DNA of 43,924 nucleotides from Kitasatospora sp. A2-31 (lineage in GTDB: Bacteria; Actinomycetota; Actinomycetes; Streptomycetales; Streptomycetaceae): NCBI RefSeq assembly GCF_022288725.1, contig NZ_JAKNTA010000015.1, positions 1-43,924 on the forward strand, written 5' to 3'. The position numbers were made by a program, and so were the translations under genes. Of this stretch, positions 25,970 to 33,982 are shown piece after piece. The notes beneath the pieces are model-generated. The model was given only the letters and a program-made list of their open reading frames with translations. It was not told the origin of the DNA and made no database searches. Numbering within the stretch: position 1 is the stretch's first letter; every line of letters starts with the position of its first letter.

Positions 25970-25980
25970 GGGCGTGCTCC

Positions 25981-26952
25981 TCAGGTTCGCGTGATGACGG
26001 TGCCGGTGCGGGCCTGGAGCAGGTCCGACACGCTGGCGCTGCCGATGACGACCCGCTCCACGCCCGCCTCCAGGGCCTCGCCCGCGGCGCGCAGCTTCTT
26101 GCGCATGCCGCCGGTGGCGCCCTTGTCGCGGAACGCGGCCGCGTCCGCGGCGCTGATCCGCTTGACCGGTTCGCCGTCGATGAGCAGGTGGGCGACGTCG
26201 GTGACCAGGACCAGGTCGGCGGCGCCGGCGGCGCCGGCGATCGCGGCGGCCGCCCGGTCGGCGTCGGTGTTGATCTCCTGGCCGGCCTCGTTGCGGGCGA
26301 GCGGGGTCACCAGGTAGGCGTGGCCGGCCTGGAGGTTCTTCAGCGGCGCCGGGTCGACGCCGGTGATCGGGCCGACCAGGTTGTCCAGCTCGACGAGTTG
26401 CTTGTCGCGCCACCACCAGCGCTCGCCCGCCCCGGCCTTGACCAGGCCCTCGCTGCCCAGCAGTCGCTCACCGGTGATGCCGCGGGCCGAAAGACGCGCG
26501 AACACCTCCTCGGCCATGGCCGCGCTGACGGTCTTGATGTCGGCGATGACCTCGGGCGTGGTCCAGCGGCTCTGGTTGCCGTAGCGGTCACGCAGGATCG
26601 CCGACGGCTCGGTGTAGCGGGGGTTGAGCTCGCGCAGCGGCTTGGACCAGCCGTGCACCAGGATCAGCGGGTGGGTGCGGCCGTAGGCGGCCAGGTCGTC
26701 CCACCAGGCGTCGGCGAGGCCGTCCAGGCAGCTGCCGCCGAGCTTGACGACGGTGGGCACCACCACCGCCCCGCCCCCGCCCCCGCCCGTGTCCGCGCCT
26801 GGGTCCGGGTTCGCGACCGGGTTCGCGTGCGTGTCCGGGTTCGCGGCCGTGTGCGTGTCCGGGTTCGCGTGCGTGTCCGGGTTCGCGGCCGTGTGCGTGT
26901 TTGGGTTCGGGTTCGGGTGCGTGTCCGGGTTCGGGTTCGTGTTCGGGCTCAT
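25981..26952 (-). CDS. lysZ: LysZ/ArgB-type [LysW]-amino acid kinase with repetitive N-terminal extension
   Basis: 323 residues. The kinase core begins near residue 66 (VVKLGGSCLDG, LILVHGWSK) and goes on with RWTTPEVIADIKTVSAAMAEE, PLARNEAGQEINTDADRAAAAIA and the KGATGGMRKKLRAA block of the acetylglutamate-kinase family, in the LysZ branch. It should phosphorylate the side-chain carboxylate of the carrier-bound amino acid. Residues 1-62 are an unusual Asn/Pro/Asp/Thr/His stretch (repeats of NPDTHA and NPNPNT) plus a Gly run, encoded by a tandem repeat; the normal start would be close to residue 64. The ATG overlaps the LysY stop by 4 nt. Confidence 0.88.
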   Translation of the reverse strand: MSPNTNPNPDTHPNPNPNTHTAANPDTHANPDTHTAANPDTHANPVANPDPGADTGGGGGGAVVVPTVVKLGGSCLDGLADAWWDDLAAYGRTHPLILVHGWSKPLRELNPRYTEPSAILRDRYGNQSRWTTPEVIADIKTVSAAMAEEVFARLSARGITGERLLGSEGLVKAGAGERWWWRDKQLVELDNLVGPITGVDPAPLKNLQAGHAYLVTPLARNEAGQEINTDADRAAAAIAGAAGAADLVLVTDVAHLLIDGEPVKRISAADAAAFRDKGATGGMRKKLRAAGEALEAGVERVVIGSASVSDLLQARTGTVITRT

Positions 26953-28004
26953 GCGGGCATCACCGGCTGCATGGTCAGGCCGCTCTCCTCCGGCAGGCCG
27001 AAGCGGATGTTCGCGGCCTGCAGGGCCTGTCCCGCGGCGCCCTTGATCAGGTTGTCGAGGGCGGCGAGGACGACGATGCGCCCGCCCTCCTCGTCGTGCA
27101 GGGCCGTCACGTCGCAGAAGTTCGAGCCGAGGACGGCCTGCGGGTCCGGCACCGGGATCAGCGTCTCGTTGTGCCGGCGCACCCGCACGAACCGGTGCTC
27201 CTTGTAGAAGCGGGTGTAGGCCCGCTGCAGGTCCCGCTGGGTGACCGGCTCGTCCGTGAACACGTACGCGCTGGTCAGCAGGCCGCGCACGTGCGAGACG
27301 CCGTAGGCGGACATCGTCAGCGAGTCGATGCTGCCCTGCTTGCCGCGTTCCAGGAAGTCCGCGACCTCGGCGGCGTGACGGTGCCCGGTCGGCGCGTAGG
27401 GGGCGATCGCCCCGCTGCGGAACGGGTGCAGGTCCGCGGTGCGCAGTTGCAGGCCGCCGCCGCTGGAGCCGGACTTGCCGTCCACGACCACGGTCTTCAG
27501 GTGCAGGCCCAGACCCAGGGTGAGCGGGGCGAGGCTGACGGTCAGGGCGGTGGCGTAGCAGCCGGGGATGGAGATCAGCCGGGCGCCGGGCAGTTGGTCC
27601 TTGACGAGCTCGGGGACCCCGTAGACGAAGCGGTCGGCGAGGTCGGTGGTCCGCTGGACCTTGGGGTACCAGCGGTCGTGGAGCTCGGGGGTGCGGATGC
27701 GGTAGGCGCCGGAGAGGTCGACGATGGTGGCGACCTTGTCGGCGAGCAGTTCGGACAACTGCGCGGAGACCGGGGCCGGGGTGGCCAGGAAGAGGACGTC
27801 GACGTCGGCGACGGCCTCCTCGGTGACCGGCTGGACGGTCAGGCCAAGGTCCAGGCGCAGGTTGGCGTGGAGTTCGGCCGGGCGGCGGCCGATGTTGGAG
27901 GAACCCCCGAGGAAGGCCAGTTCCATCTCGGGGTGCTGGGTGATCAGCCTGATCAGATCGCCGCCGGCGAGCCCGGAGGCTCCGACGACACCTGCTCGGA
28001 TCAT
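26949..28004 (-). CDS. lysY: LysY/ArgC-type [LysW]-aminoacyl-phosphate reductase
   Basis: 351 residues, the usual family length. The N-terminal Rossmann loop is VGASGLAGGDLIRL; the catalytic Cys149 lies in SIPGCYATA; VDGKSGSSGGG and the C-terminal DNLIKGAAGQALQAANI motif complete the ArgC/LysY pattern. It reduces the carrier-bound acyl phosphate made by LysZ to the semialdehyde with NADPH. The ends overlap LysX and LysZ by 4 nt each, so carrier, ligase, reductase and kinase form one tight block. Confidence 0.92.
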   Translation of the reverse strand: MIRAGVVGASGLAGGDLIRLITQHPEMELAFLGGSSNIGRRPAELHANLRLDLGLTVQPVTEEAVADVDVLFLATPAPVSAQLSELLADKVATIVDLSGAYRIRTPELHDRWYPKVQRTTDLADRFVYGVPELVKDQLPGARLISIPGCYATALTVSLAPLTLGLGLHLKTVVVDGKSGSSGGGLQLRTADLHPFRSGAIAPYAPTGHRHAAEVADFLERGKQGSIDSLTMSAYGVSHVRGLLTSAYVFTDEPVTQRDLQRAYTRFYKEHRFVRVRRHNETLIPVPDPQAVLGSNFCDVTALHDEEGGRIVVLAALDNLIKGAAGQALQAANIRFGLPEESGLTMQPVMPA

Positions 28005-28852
28005 GCGAGGATCTCCTGGACGTACGAGCCGATGGCGGTGGGGATGTCCGCCGCGGTGGTGGAGGCCACGCCCTTGAAGGCGGGGGCGTGGTTGACCTCG
28101 TTGACGACGAGGCCTTCGTCGGTGCGGAACAGGTCGACGCCGTAGATTCCGGCACCGAGTTCGGCGACGACAGCGTCGACGATCTTGACGAGGTCGGGGT
28201 CGTGGGCGAGCGCGCTGGACTGGTTGCCCAGGGCCGCGTTGCTGCGCCAGTCGGTGCCGGCGCTGGAGAACTCGGCCGCGGCGACGATCTCGCCTCCGAC
28301 GACCAGGCAGCGCACTGAGCTGCCGGCGGCGAGGAACGGCTCGACCAGGCAGGCCTGTTCGAAGGCGTGGCCGAGGTCCTCGACGTAGTCGTAGACGGAG
28401 TGGGCGGTGTCGCTGTCGCGGATCAGGGTGACGCGCTTGCCCATCCCGCCGAAGATCGGCTTGAGGACGACGGGTGTGCCGATCTCCTCCAGTGCCTTGG
28501 CGAAGTCCTTACGGGACAGCACCAGGCGGTAGTCGGGCACCGGCACGCCGGCGCCGCGCAGCACGGTGCGCAGCAGCGCCTTGTTCTCGCAGGCGTTGAT
28601 GGCACGGGCCGTGTTGAGGACCGGGATACCGGCGGCCTCGGCGAGGGTGGCGATCAGTCCGCCGCGGGTGTAGCTACGGCTGCGGACCAGCAGGGCGTCG
28701 TAGTGGTGGATGGCCGCGGCGTTCAGGCCGCCCAGGCACAGGGATTCGTCGTTGAGCCAGTCGACGCTCAGTCCCAGGGCGGGGCCGGCCTTGATCAGCT
28801 CGCGTTCCTCCCAGCTGATCCGGTCCGCGACGATGGCGACGTTGGCGGCCAT
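28001..28852 (-). CDS. lysX: LysX/RimK-type [LysW]-amino acid ligase (ATP-grasp)
   Basis: 283 residues, close to LysX. The ATP-grasp features are VVLKPIFGGMGKRV, the acidic metal site in YGVDLFRTDEG, and the closing VNEVNHAPAFKGV, where the N-x-N-x-x-P-x-F-K signature of LysX-type ligases shows NEVNHAPAFKG. It should join the alpha-amino group of its substrate to the C-terminal residue of the carrier. The starting ATG at 28852 is 2 nt after the carrier stop codon. Because the carrier ends in Gln and not Glu, the exact bond made here is open. Confidence 0.92.
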   Translation of the reverse strand: MAANVAIVADRISWEERELIKAGPALGLSVDWLNDESLCLGGLNAAAIHHYDALLVRSRSYTRGGLIATLAEAAGIPVLNTARAINACENKALLRTVLRGAGVPVPDYRLVLSRKDFAKALEEIGTPVVLKPIFGGMGKRVTLIRDSDTAHSVYDYVEDLGHAFEQACLVEPFLAAGSSVRCLVVGGEIVAAAEFSSAGTDWRSNAALGNQSSALAHDPDLVKIVDAVVAELGAGIYGVDLFRTDEGLVVNEVNHAPAFKGVASTTAADIPTAIGSYVQEILA

Positions 28853-28854
28853 GT

Positions 28855-29040
28855 TTACTGGCCCCAGTCGCGGAGCTGGACCTCGACCATCTGCAGGGTC
28901 AGCTGGCCGCCCTGCACGTCCTCCACGCGCAGGGTCAGCATGCACTCCGGGCAGGCCAGAGTCTCGCCCTGGACGACCGGCGGAACGGTCAGGTCGGTCT
29001 CGCACTCGGGGCAGACACCGGAAAGAGTGGCGGTGGACAT
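28855..29040 (-). CDS. lysW: LysW-type amino-group carrier protein with C-terminal Gln
   Basis: 61 residues with a zinc-knuckle fold: CPEC at Cys10/Cys13 and CPEC at Cys30/Cys33, then an acidic segment and the end RDWGQ. LysW-family carriers normally end in EDWGE, whose last Glu takes the amino acid on its side-chain carboxylate; here the codon is CAG (28858-28860), then TAA. GGAG lies 9 nt before the ATG at 29040. The gene heads the LysW-X-Y-Z block and follows a 650-bp repeat array, so its promoter is probably in the roughly 55 bp between array and start. Carrier-protein secondary pathways of this type are known in Streptomyces (for example vazabitide). Confidence 0.92.
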   Translation of the reverse strand: MSTATLSGVCPECETDLTVPPVVQGETLACPECMLTLRVEDVQGGQLTLQMVEVQLRDWGQ

Positions 29041-29097
29041 CAGAGGACTCCAAGAAGGTGAGGCTGAAGAACGGACAACGGTGATACAGGCACACCG

Positions 29098-29745
29098 ATC
29101 ACGCCAGCGGACCGGTCACGCCGGCGACGCCGTGACGCCGTGACGCCGGTGACGCCAACGGACCGGTCACGCCGGCGACGCGGTGACGCCGTGACGCCGG
29201 TGACGCCGGTGACGCCGGTGATGCGGTGACGCCGGTGACGCCGGTGACGCCGTGACGCCGTGACGCGGTGACGCCGGTGACGCCGGTGGTGCGGTGGCGC
29301 CAGTGATGCGGTGGCGCCAGTGGTGCGGTGGCGCCGGTGATGCGGTGGCGCGGTGGCGCGGTGACGCGGTGACGCCGGTGGTGCCGGTGGTGCCGGTGGT
29401 GCGGTGGCGCGGTGGCGCGGTGACGCCGGTGGTGCCGGTGGTGCCGGTGGTGCGGTGGCGCCGGTGATGCGGTGGTGCCGATGGTGCGGTGGCGCCGGTG
29501 GTGCCGGTGGCGCGGTGGTGCGGTGGCGCGGTGGTGCGGTGGTGCCAGTGATGCGGTGGTGCCAGTGATGCGGTGGTGCCGGTGGTGCGGTGGCGCCGGT
29601 GACGCCGTGACGCGGTGACGCGGTGACGCCGGTGGCGCGGTGACGCCGGTGGTGCGGTGGTGCGGTGACGCCGGTGGTGCCGGTGACGCGGTGGCGCCGG
29701 TGGTGCCGGTGGTGCGGTGGTGCCGGTGGTGCGGTGGTGCGGCTT
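29098..29745. repeat. About 650-bp minisatellite of 8- and 9-bp units (CGGTGrYG type)
   Basis: The region is made almost wholly of (C)CGGTGACG, (C)CGGTGGTG, CGGTGGCG and similar units, with a longer 60-bp duplication at 29101-29220. It stands between the homocitrate-synthase-like gene and lysW on the same strand. Being stop-poor it shows long open frames on both strands (His/Arg/Pro/Thr-rich), which I do not count as genes. Confidence 0.92.
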
Positions 29746-30403
29746 GTGTCGGGGCCGGGGTGGGTGTCCGGGTGCCCGAACGGCTGCAGGCGGGCCGCGG
29801 TTGGGCCGCCGGCCGTGCCGGTGCGCCCGATGCGGCGCGGCTTCGCGATGTAGCCGTGTGCGTGGTGGTGAAGGGTTGGCTCCGGTTCCCGTCCGGTCCG
29901 GCGCCTGGCCTCTCGGCCGGGGTCCGTGACCGGCCGTGGGGTGCCGGCGGGATCCGTCCCGCACGGCCCACGGCCCGCAGCACAGCCATCGAGGCACAGG
30001 GATCGAGGCGCAGGGATCGAGGCGCAGGGATCGAGGCGTGGGGATCGAGGTGTGGGGATCCGGGGGGGTTGTCGGGGGTGTCGGGGGGTGGAAGGCCTGC
30101 AACCCGGCTACGGTGCAGGCGGGTTGCCTCGGCCAGCCCCGCACATGGGGGCGCGTGCCGGTACGGGTTCCGGCCCGGACAGCGCTGCTACGTGGCAGCG
30201 GAGCAGGGGATCTGCCGTGGCCCGTCCCGTGCGGAGGTCACGCCCGGGGGTACTGCGGGTGGGACCGCTGTGGTGGGACTGCTGTGGTGGGACCGCTGTG
30301 GTGGGGCTGCCGTGGTGGGACCGCTGTGGTGGGGCTGCCGTGGTGGGCTGCCTCGGGTGGGGCGGTCTGGGGTGGGGCGGACTGGGTGGATCCGGGGGGT
30401 GGG
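29746..30403. repeat. Gene-free stretch with a 14-bp and a 15-bp tandem repeat
   Basis: 29988-30060: about five copies of GATCGAGGCGCAGG, with drift. 30256-30352: about six copies of GTGGTGGGACCGCTG with variants. A 6-bp-stem hairpin at 30183-30200 is too weak to call. No gene is supported between the synthase stop at 30404 and the minisatellite. Confidence 0.7.
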
Positions 30404-31555
30404 TCAGGCGGCCTGGAACTCGATGGCGGCCTTGCGGATCGCGTCGCGGTCCAGCAGCGGCGCGCCGTTGCTTTCCTGACGGTTGACCAGCCAGGGGGTG
30501 AACGCCTCGACGTCGACGAACACGCCGGAGTCGGCCAGCGCCCACTTCACCAGCGCCGGGGTCAGACGGGTACGCACCAGCAGCTCACGGCTGTTGCCGA
30601 CGAGCTCGGCGGGCAGCGTCTCGTACGCCTCGGGGTGGGTGAGCTGGCCGGGCAGCTCGTAGGCGAAGGAGTGCGGGGTGGTCGGGCCGGACTGGAACGC
30701 CTCGCCCAGGCCCGCGCCCTTGAGCGCGACCTTGGACAACTCGGTCAGGTGCGAGAGGTCGAAACGGGTGTCGCCGTGGATGACGCGCAGCGAGGTGAGC
30801 AGTTCCGCCAGCGGGGCGTTACCGCCGCGCTCGCCGATGCCGCCGACGGTGGCGGAGATCCACCGGGCGCCGGCGCGCACCGCGGCCAGGGAGTTGGCGA
30901 CCGCCATGCCCAGCATGTTGTGGGAGTGGATCTCGATCTCGGAGCCGTCGATCGCGGTGAGGTCGGCGATCACCTCCTCCATCTGCCAGGGCGACAGGTA
31001 GGCGACGGTCTCGGCGAGACGGAAGCGGTCCGCGCCGGCCTCGAAGCCCGCCGCCACGTAGGGCACCAGGCGCTCGGCCGGGGTGCGGGCGCCGTCCTCG
31101 CCGCTGAAGGTGACATGGAAGCCGCGTTCCTTGGCCTGCGTGATCGCGGAACGGGCCAGCGTCTGCAGGAACTTGGCGCTCGGCGAGCCGAGCTTGAGAC
31201 GGGCGTGCTGCTCCGAGGTCGGGATCGAGTACATGATGTGCCGGACGCCCAGGCGCTCGGCCTCGTCGAGGGCGCTCGCCACCTGCTGGCGGTCACGCAC
31301 CACCACGAGAGTCATGCTGCGCTGCGGGCCGACGGCCTCGTGGGTGGCCAGGACCAGGTCGGCGTCCTTGGAGTTCGCCCCGGCGACCATCCCGACCTCG
31401 ACCAGGTCGACGCCCGTCCTCACCAGCAAGTCCGCGATACGGGCCGCATCCCTGGGACCGAATTCCACACCTGCCATGTGAGCGGAATCCCGCAGCGTCG
31501 CGTCGGATATGTGCGGCAGTATCGGGAGTGTGTCCCCGTGCTCTGATGTTGCCAT
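30404..31555 (-). CDS. DRE-TIM metallolyase, homocitrate/isopropylmalate synthase-like
   Basis: 383 residues from ATG 31555 with GGAGG 9 nt upstream. The HMGL-like TIM barrel shows LRD (Arg22-Asp23), an acidic Glu53 (DLVEVG), SGEDGART and the metal-binding H210-S-H212 in IHSHNMLGMA, followed by GIGERGGNAPLAEL. The usual LRDGEQ of homocitrate and isopropylmalate synthases is replaced by LRDSAHMAG, so substrate choice may differ. The C-terminal 90 residues are a helical extension like that in homocitrate synthases. In the LysW lysine route, homocitrate synthase starts from acetyl-CoA and 2-oxoglutarate; no homoaconitase or homoisocitrate dehydrogenase is seen here. Confidence 0.82.
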   Translation of the reverse strand: MATSEHGDTLPILPHISDATLRDSAHMAGVEFGPRDAARIADLLVRTGVDLVEVGMVAGANSKDADLVLATHEAVGPQRSMTLVVVRDRQQVASALDEAERLGVRHIMYSIPTSEQHARLKLGSPSAKFLQTLARSAITQAKERGFHVTFSGEDGARTPAERLVPYVAAGFEAGADRFRLAETVAYLSPWQMEEVIADLTAIDGSEIEIHSHNMLGMAVANSLAAVRAGARWISATVGGIGERGGNAPLAELLTSLRVIHGDTRFDLSHLTELSKVALKGAGLGEAFQSGPTTPHSFAYELPGQLTHPEAYETLPAELVGNSRELLVRTRLTPALVKWALADSGVFVDVEAFTPWLVNRQESNGAPLLDRDAIRKAAIEFQAA

Positions 31556-31573
31556 TGCCGTTCCCTCCTCCTG

Positions 31574-31650
31574 GATCCGGGCGGATACCCCCGGATCGGG
31601 CTCTGGACTGAATTCCCGCCCCTCTTAGACGGGCGAGGGGATCGAGCCAA
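31574..31650 (-). promoter_or_regulatory. Candidate promoter and leader hairpin of the synthase gene
   Basis: On the minus strand TTGGCT (31650-31645) and TAAGAG (31627-31622) are spaced by 17 bp, an acceptable sigma-70-like promoter. The leader then holds a hairpin with 8-bp arms GATCCGGG/CCCGGATC (31574-31581 and 31590-31597), just upstream of the ribosome site. The function of the hairpin is not known. Confidence 0.4.
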
Positions 31651-33031
31651 AGCGCGGTGGTGCGGTGCGCTGATGACCATCCTGTCGGCCCCGGCCAGGG
31701 CCGGCAACGTTCCCCGTGTCGGGCTTTGTCAAGGACTGTCAGCGAACGTCACAAGCCGTTTCAGCCCTGCCAAAACACCCCCCGGGCCGGGAACCACCCA
31801 ACCCACCCCCCCCACCCCGGGCCCACTCCCCACACCCCGGACCGACTCCCCACCCGGCCGACTCCCCGCCCGGGAACGACTCCCCGCCGCCCGCCGACGG
31901 CCGCATGCCATCCACCCGCGGCAGCCCGGCCCGGGCATGCCGTGGCGCCGATCTCCCCACCGCCACCACCCTCGAAACCGCCCCACCGACACCACAGCGC
32001 ACGGCCCCGGAACCCACCCCCCTCACCCCACACGCACAAGACCCGCAGTGAGGGCCAAGGGCCCCACCCAGGCGGAACAGATCAGCACAACAGGCGCAAC
32101 AGGCACGGGCCAAACAGGCCAAGCGAGCTGAACGCGGCCGGGCGGACGCCGTGGAGCTCCACACCGACCACGAGACAGTGACGAGACGTCAGTCCCGCCC
32201 CGGCGACAAGGAGGATCTCCAGGAAGACGGACGACCCACTCCACCAAGGTATCGAAGCCGACGTGGCCGTTCACTGCCTGCTCGACGTGCTCAACGGCCG
32301 AGGCGGGGAAGCCGCACGGGCCTCGGAGGAACCCGGCGGCCTCGGCCGGGCAACCCGGCCCGGGCCGGGGCCGGTCAGGATGCGGTGGCGGCGTTGCGCT
32401 CGACGATGGCGCTCGCGCGAGGGAAGGAATCGGTGCCGGTCTCGACCGGCGGCGTGAGCGGGCACGGACGAGCGACAGGGCCGACACCCCGCCCGGCCCA
32501 CACCCCGCCCGGCCGGAGCGACGGCCCGGCCACCGTCAGGACCTGGCGAACCCGCCGCCCCGTGACAGACTCACCGATCGGCCGCCACCGCCACCGCCAG
32601 GCAGCCGGCCCGGCACCCCCGCTCAGTAGGGATGCCGGGCCGGAGACTGCACGCCCCACGCCGAGCACTGCCTGACCCGGACACAGGGCAAGAACTGCCC
32701 GGGCCGCAGGCGACCCGACCCGGACGCAGGTACGGGCCGGTGGGACGCCCACACGCCGGCCACACACGGGCCAGGGCGGCCCAGGTACGGGCCACGGGTG
32801 CGGGCCAGTGGGACGCCCACACACGACCCAGGTACGGACCGGTGGTGCGGTGGTGCGGTGGTGCGGTGGTGCGGAGCGGGAGCGGACACAATGGACGGCG
32901 GCCACCCGGCCCGGGCCGGGTGGCCGCCGGGGCCGCCGGGAGCGGGCGGGTTGCCCGGCGGGTTACGGCCGACACCCGGCACGGGACCGGACCCGGGACC
33001 CGGGGCGGGCGGGGCCGGGTCGCGGGCGGGG
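31651..33031. other. Long gene-free stretch (about 1.4 kb)
   Basis: No credible gene: frames here lack ribosome sites and give low-complexity Pro/Arg peptides. 31728-31755 carries GTCA three times at 10-bp steps (GTCAAGG, GTCAGCG, GTCACAA), which resembles the TCAAG cluster at 12072. 31790-32050 is C-rich on the plus strand. A GTGGGACGCCCACAC motif occurs near 32737 and 32809. 32840-32874 has four copies of CGGTGGTG, the same unit type as the 29-kb minisatellite. Confidence 0.45.
32897..32928 (-). terminator. Perfect 32-bp palindrome downstream of the response regulator
   Basis: GGCGGCCACCCGGCCC is followed at once by its exact reverse complement. The structure lies about 100 nt past the response-regulator stop codon (33032) and could end transcription from that side. 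Confidence 0.55.
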
Positions 33032-33982
33032 TCAGCCGCGGCCCAGACGGTAGCCGACGCCGTGGACCGTGATGATCCACTTGCCGCCGAGTTTGGCCCG
33101 CAGGTTGCTCACATGGGTGTCGATAGTGCGGGTGGACGCCGCCCACGTGGTGTCCCACACCCGGGCCATGAGCTCCTTGCGGGACAGCACGGTCTTCGGA
33201 TCGGCCGCCAGGGTGTGCAGCAGGTCGAACTCCTTGGCCGTCAGCACCACCGGCCGCCCGTCCAACCGCACCTCACGCGTCGTGCCGTCGATGTGCAGCG
33301 GACTGAGCGAGATCGTGTGGGAGACCTGCGGGCGCGGATGGGCACGGCGCAGCACCGCTTCGATGCGTGCCAGCATCTCGCGGATCCCGCAGGAGGCGAG
33401 GACGCAGTCGTCCGCTCCGGCCTGCAGGGCCAGTACCCGGTCGAGCTCGGTGTCGCGGGTGGCGATGGAGATGATCGGCTTGTCCCCGGTGCGGCGGATC
33501 AGCCGGCACACCTCCAGGCCGTCGAGGTCAGGCAGGTCGAGGTCGAGCAGGACCATGTCGTAACTCTGGTGCGCGGCCAGCGCCTTGGCGCCGGTGTCGA
33601 CGCTGCTCACCGTGTAGCCCTGGCGTTGCAGGTCCCGCACCCGTAGCTGCGCGGCCGCGGCGTCACCCGCCACGACCAGCACCGACACCACCCCCGAGCC
33701 CTGCGCCTGTGCCTGTGTCTGTGTCTGTCCCTGCGCGGGCGACGAAGCCGTGGGCGGCACGGCGGTGGGCCGCAGGGCCGCGGGCCGCACGGTGGTGGGC
33801 GCCACGCTGGCGGGCCGCACGGTGGTGGGTGTGAGGGTGCCTGTGGCCGCCGGGGCCGGGGAGGCCGTCACCGCCGAGGAGGTGAGAGCGGCCGGCGCCG
33901 CCCCGGCCACCGGGTGGCACGCACGCGCCCGGTGGGCCGAACGCGTCCCGGTTCTGGGCACCTGATACGTCATCTGAGTCAT
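33032..33982 (-). CDS. Atypical OmpR/PhoB-type response regulator
   Basis: 316 residues from ATG 33982. Residues 1-98 are a low-complexity Thr/Ala/Pro/Gln stretch. About 100-212 is a receiver domain with Asp147 (LLDLDLPD), but the other phosphorylation residues are missing: the acidic pair reads Ala105-Gly106, the conserved Thr is Ala174, and the Lys of the KPF motif is Ala196 (DDCVLASCG). About 222-316 is a winged-helix DNA-binding domain (VVLTAKEFDLLHTLA, TIDTHVSNLRAKLG, VHGVGYRL). Such receivers usually act without a kinase and may bind end products, as JadR1 does in jadomycin control. It overlaps a small upstream ORF by 4 nt and is divergent from a TetR gene. Confidence 0.88.
   Translation of the reverse strand: MTQMTYQVPRTGTRSAHRARACHPVAGAAPAALTSSAVTASPAPAATGTLTPTTVRPASVAPTTVRPAALRPTAVPPTASSPAQGQTQTQAQAQGSGVVSVLVVAGDAAAAQLRVRDLQRQGYTVSSVDTGAKALAAHQSYDMVLLDLDLPDLDGLEVCRLIRRTGDKPIISIATRDTELDRVLALQAGADDCVLASCGIREMLARIEAVLRRAHPRPQVSHTISLSPLHIDGTTREVRLDGRPVVLTAKEFDLLHTLAADPKTVLSRKELMARVWDTTWAASTRTIDTHVSNLRAKLGGKWIITVHGVGYRLGRG

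Noticed and set aside
29099..30144. Long minus-strand open frames (about 300 residues, His/Arg/Pro/Thr-rich) across the minisatellite
   Set aside because: They exist only because the repeat units lack stop codons. Several frames are open at once, none has a ribosome site, and the peptides are pure repeat.
31657..32675. Possible plus-strand genes in the gap between synthase and regulator
   Set aside because: They are Pro/Arg/His-rich with no ribosome site, no family pattern and overlapping alternatives in all frames.
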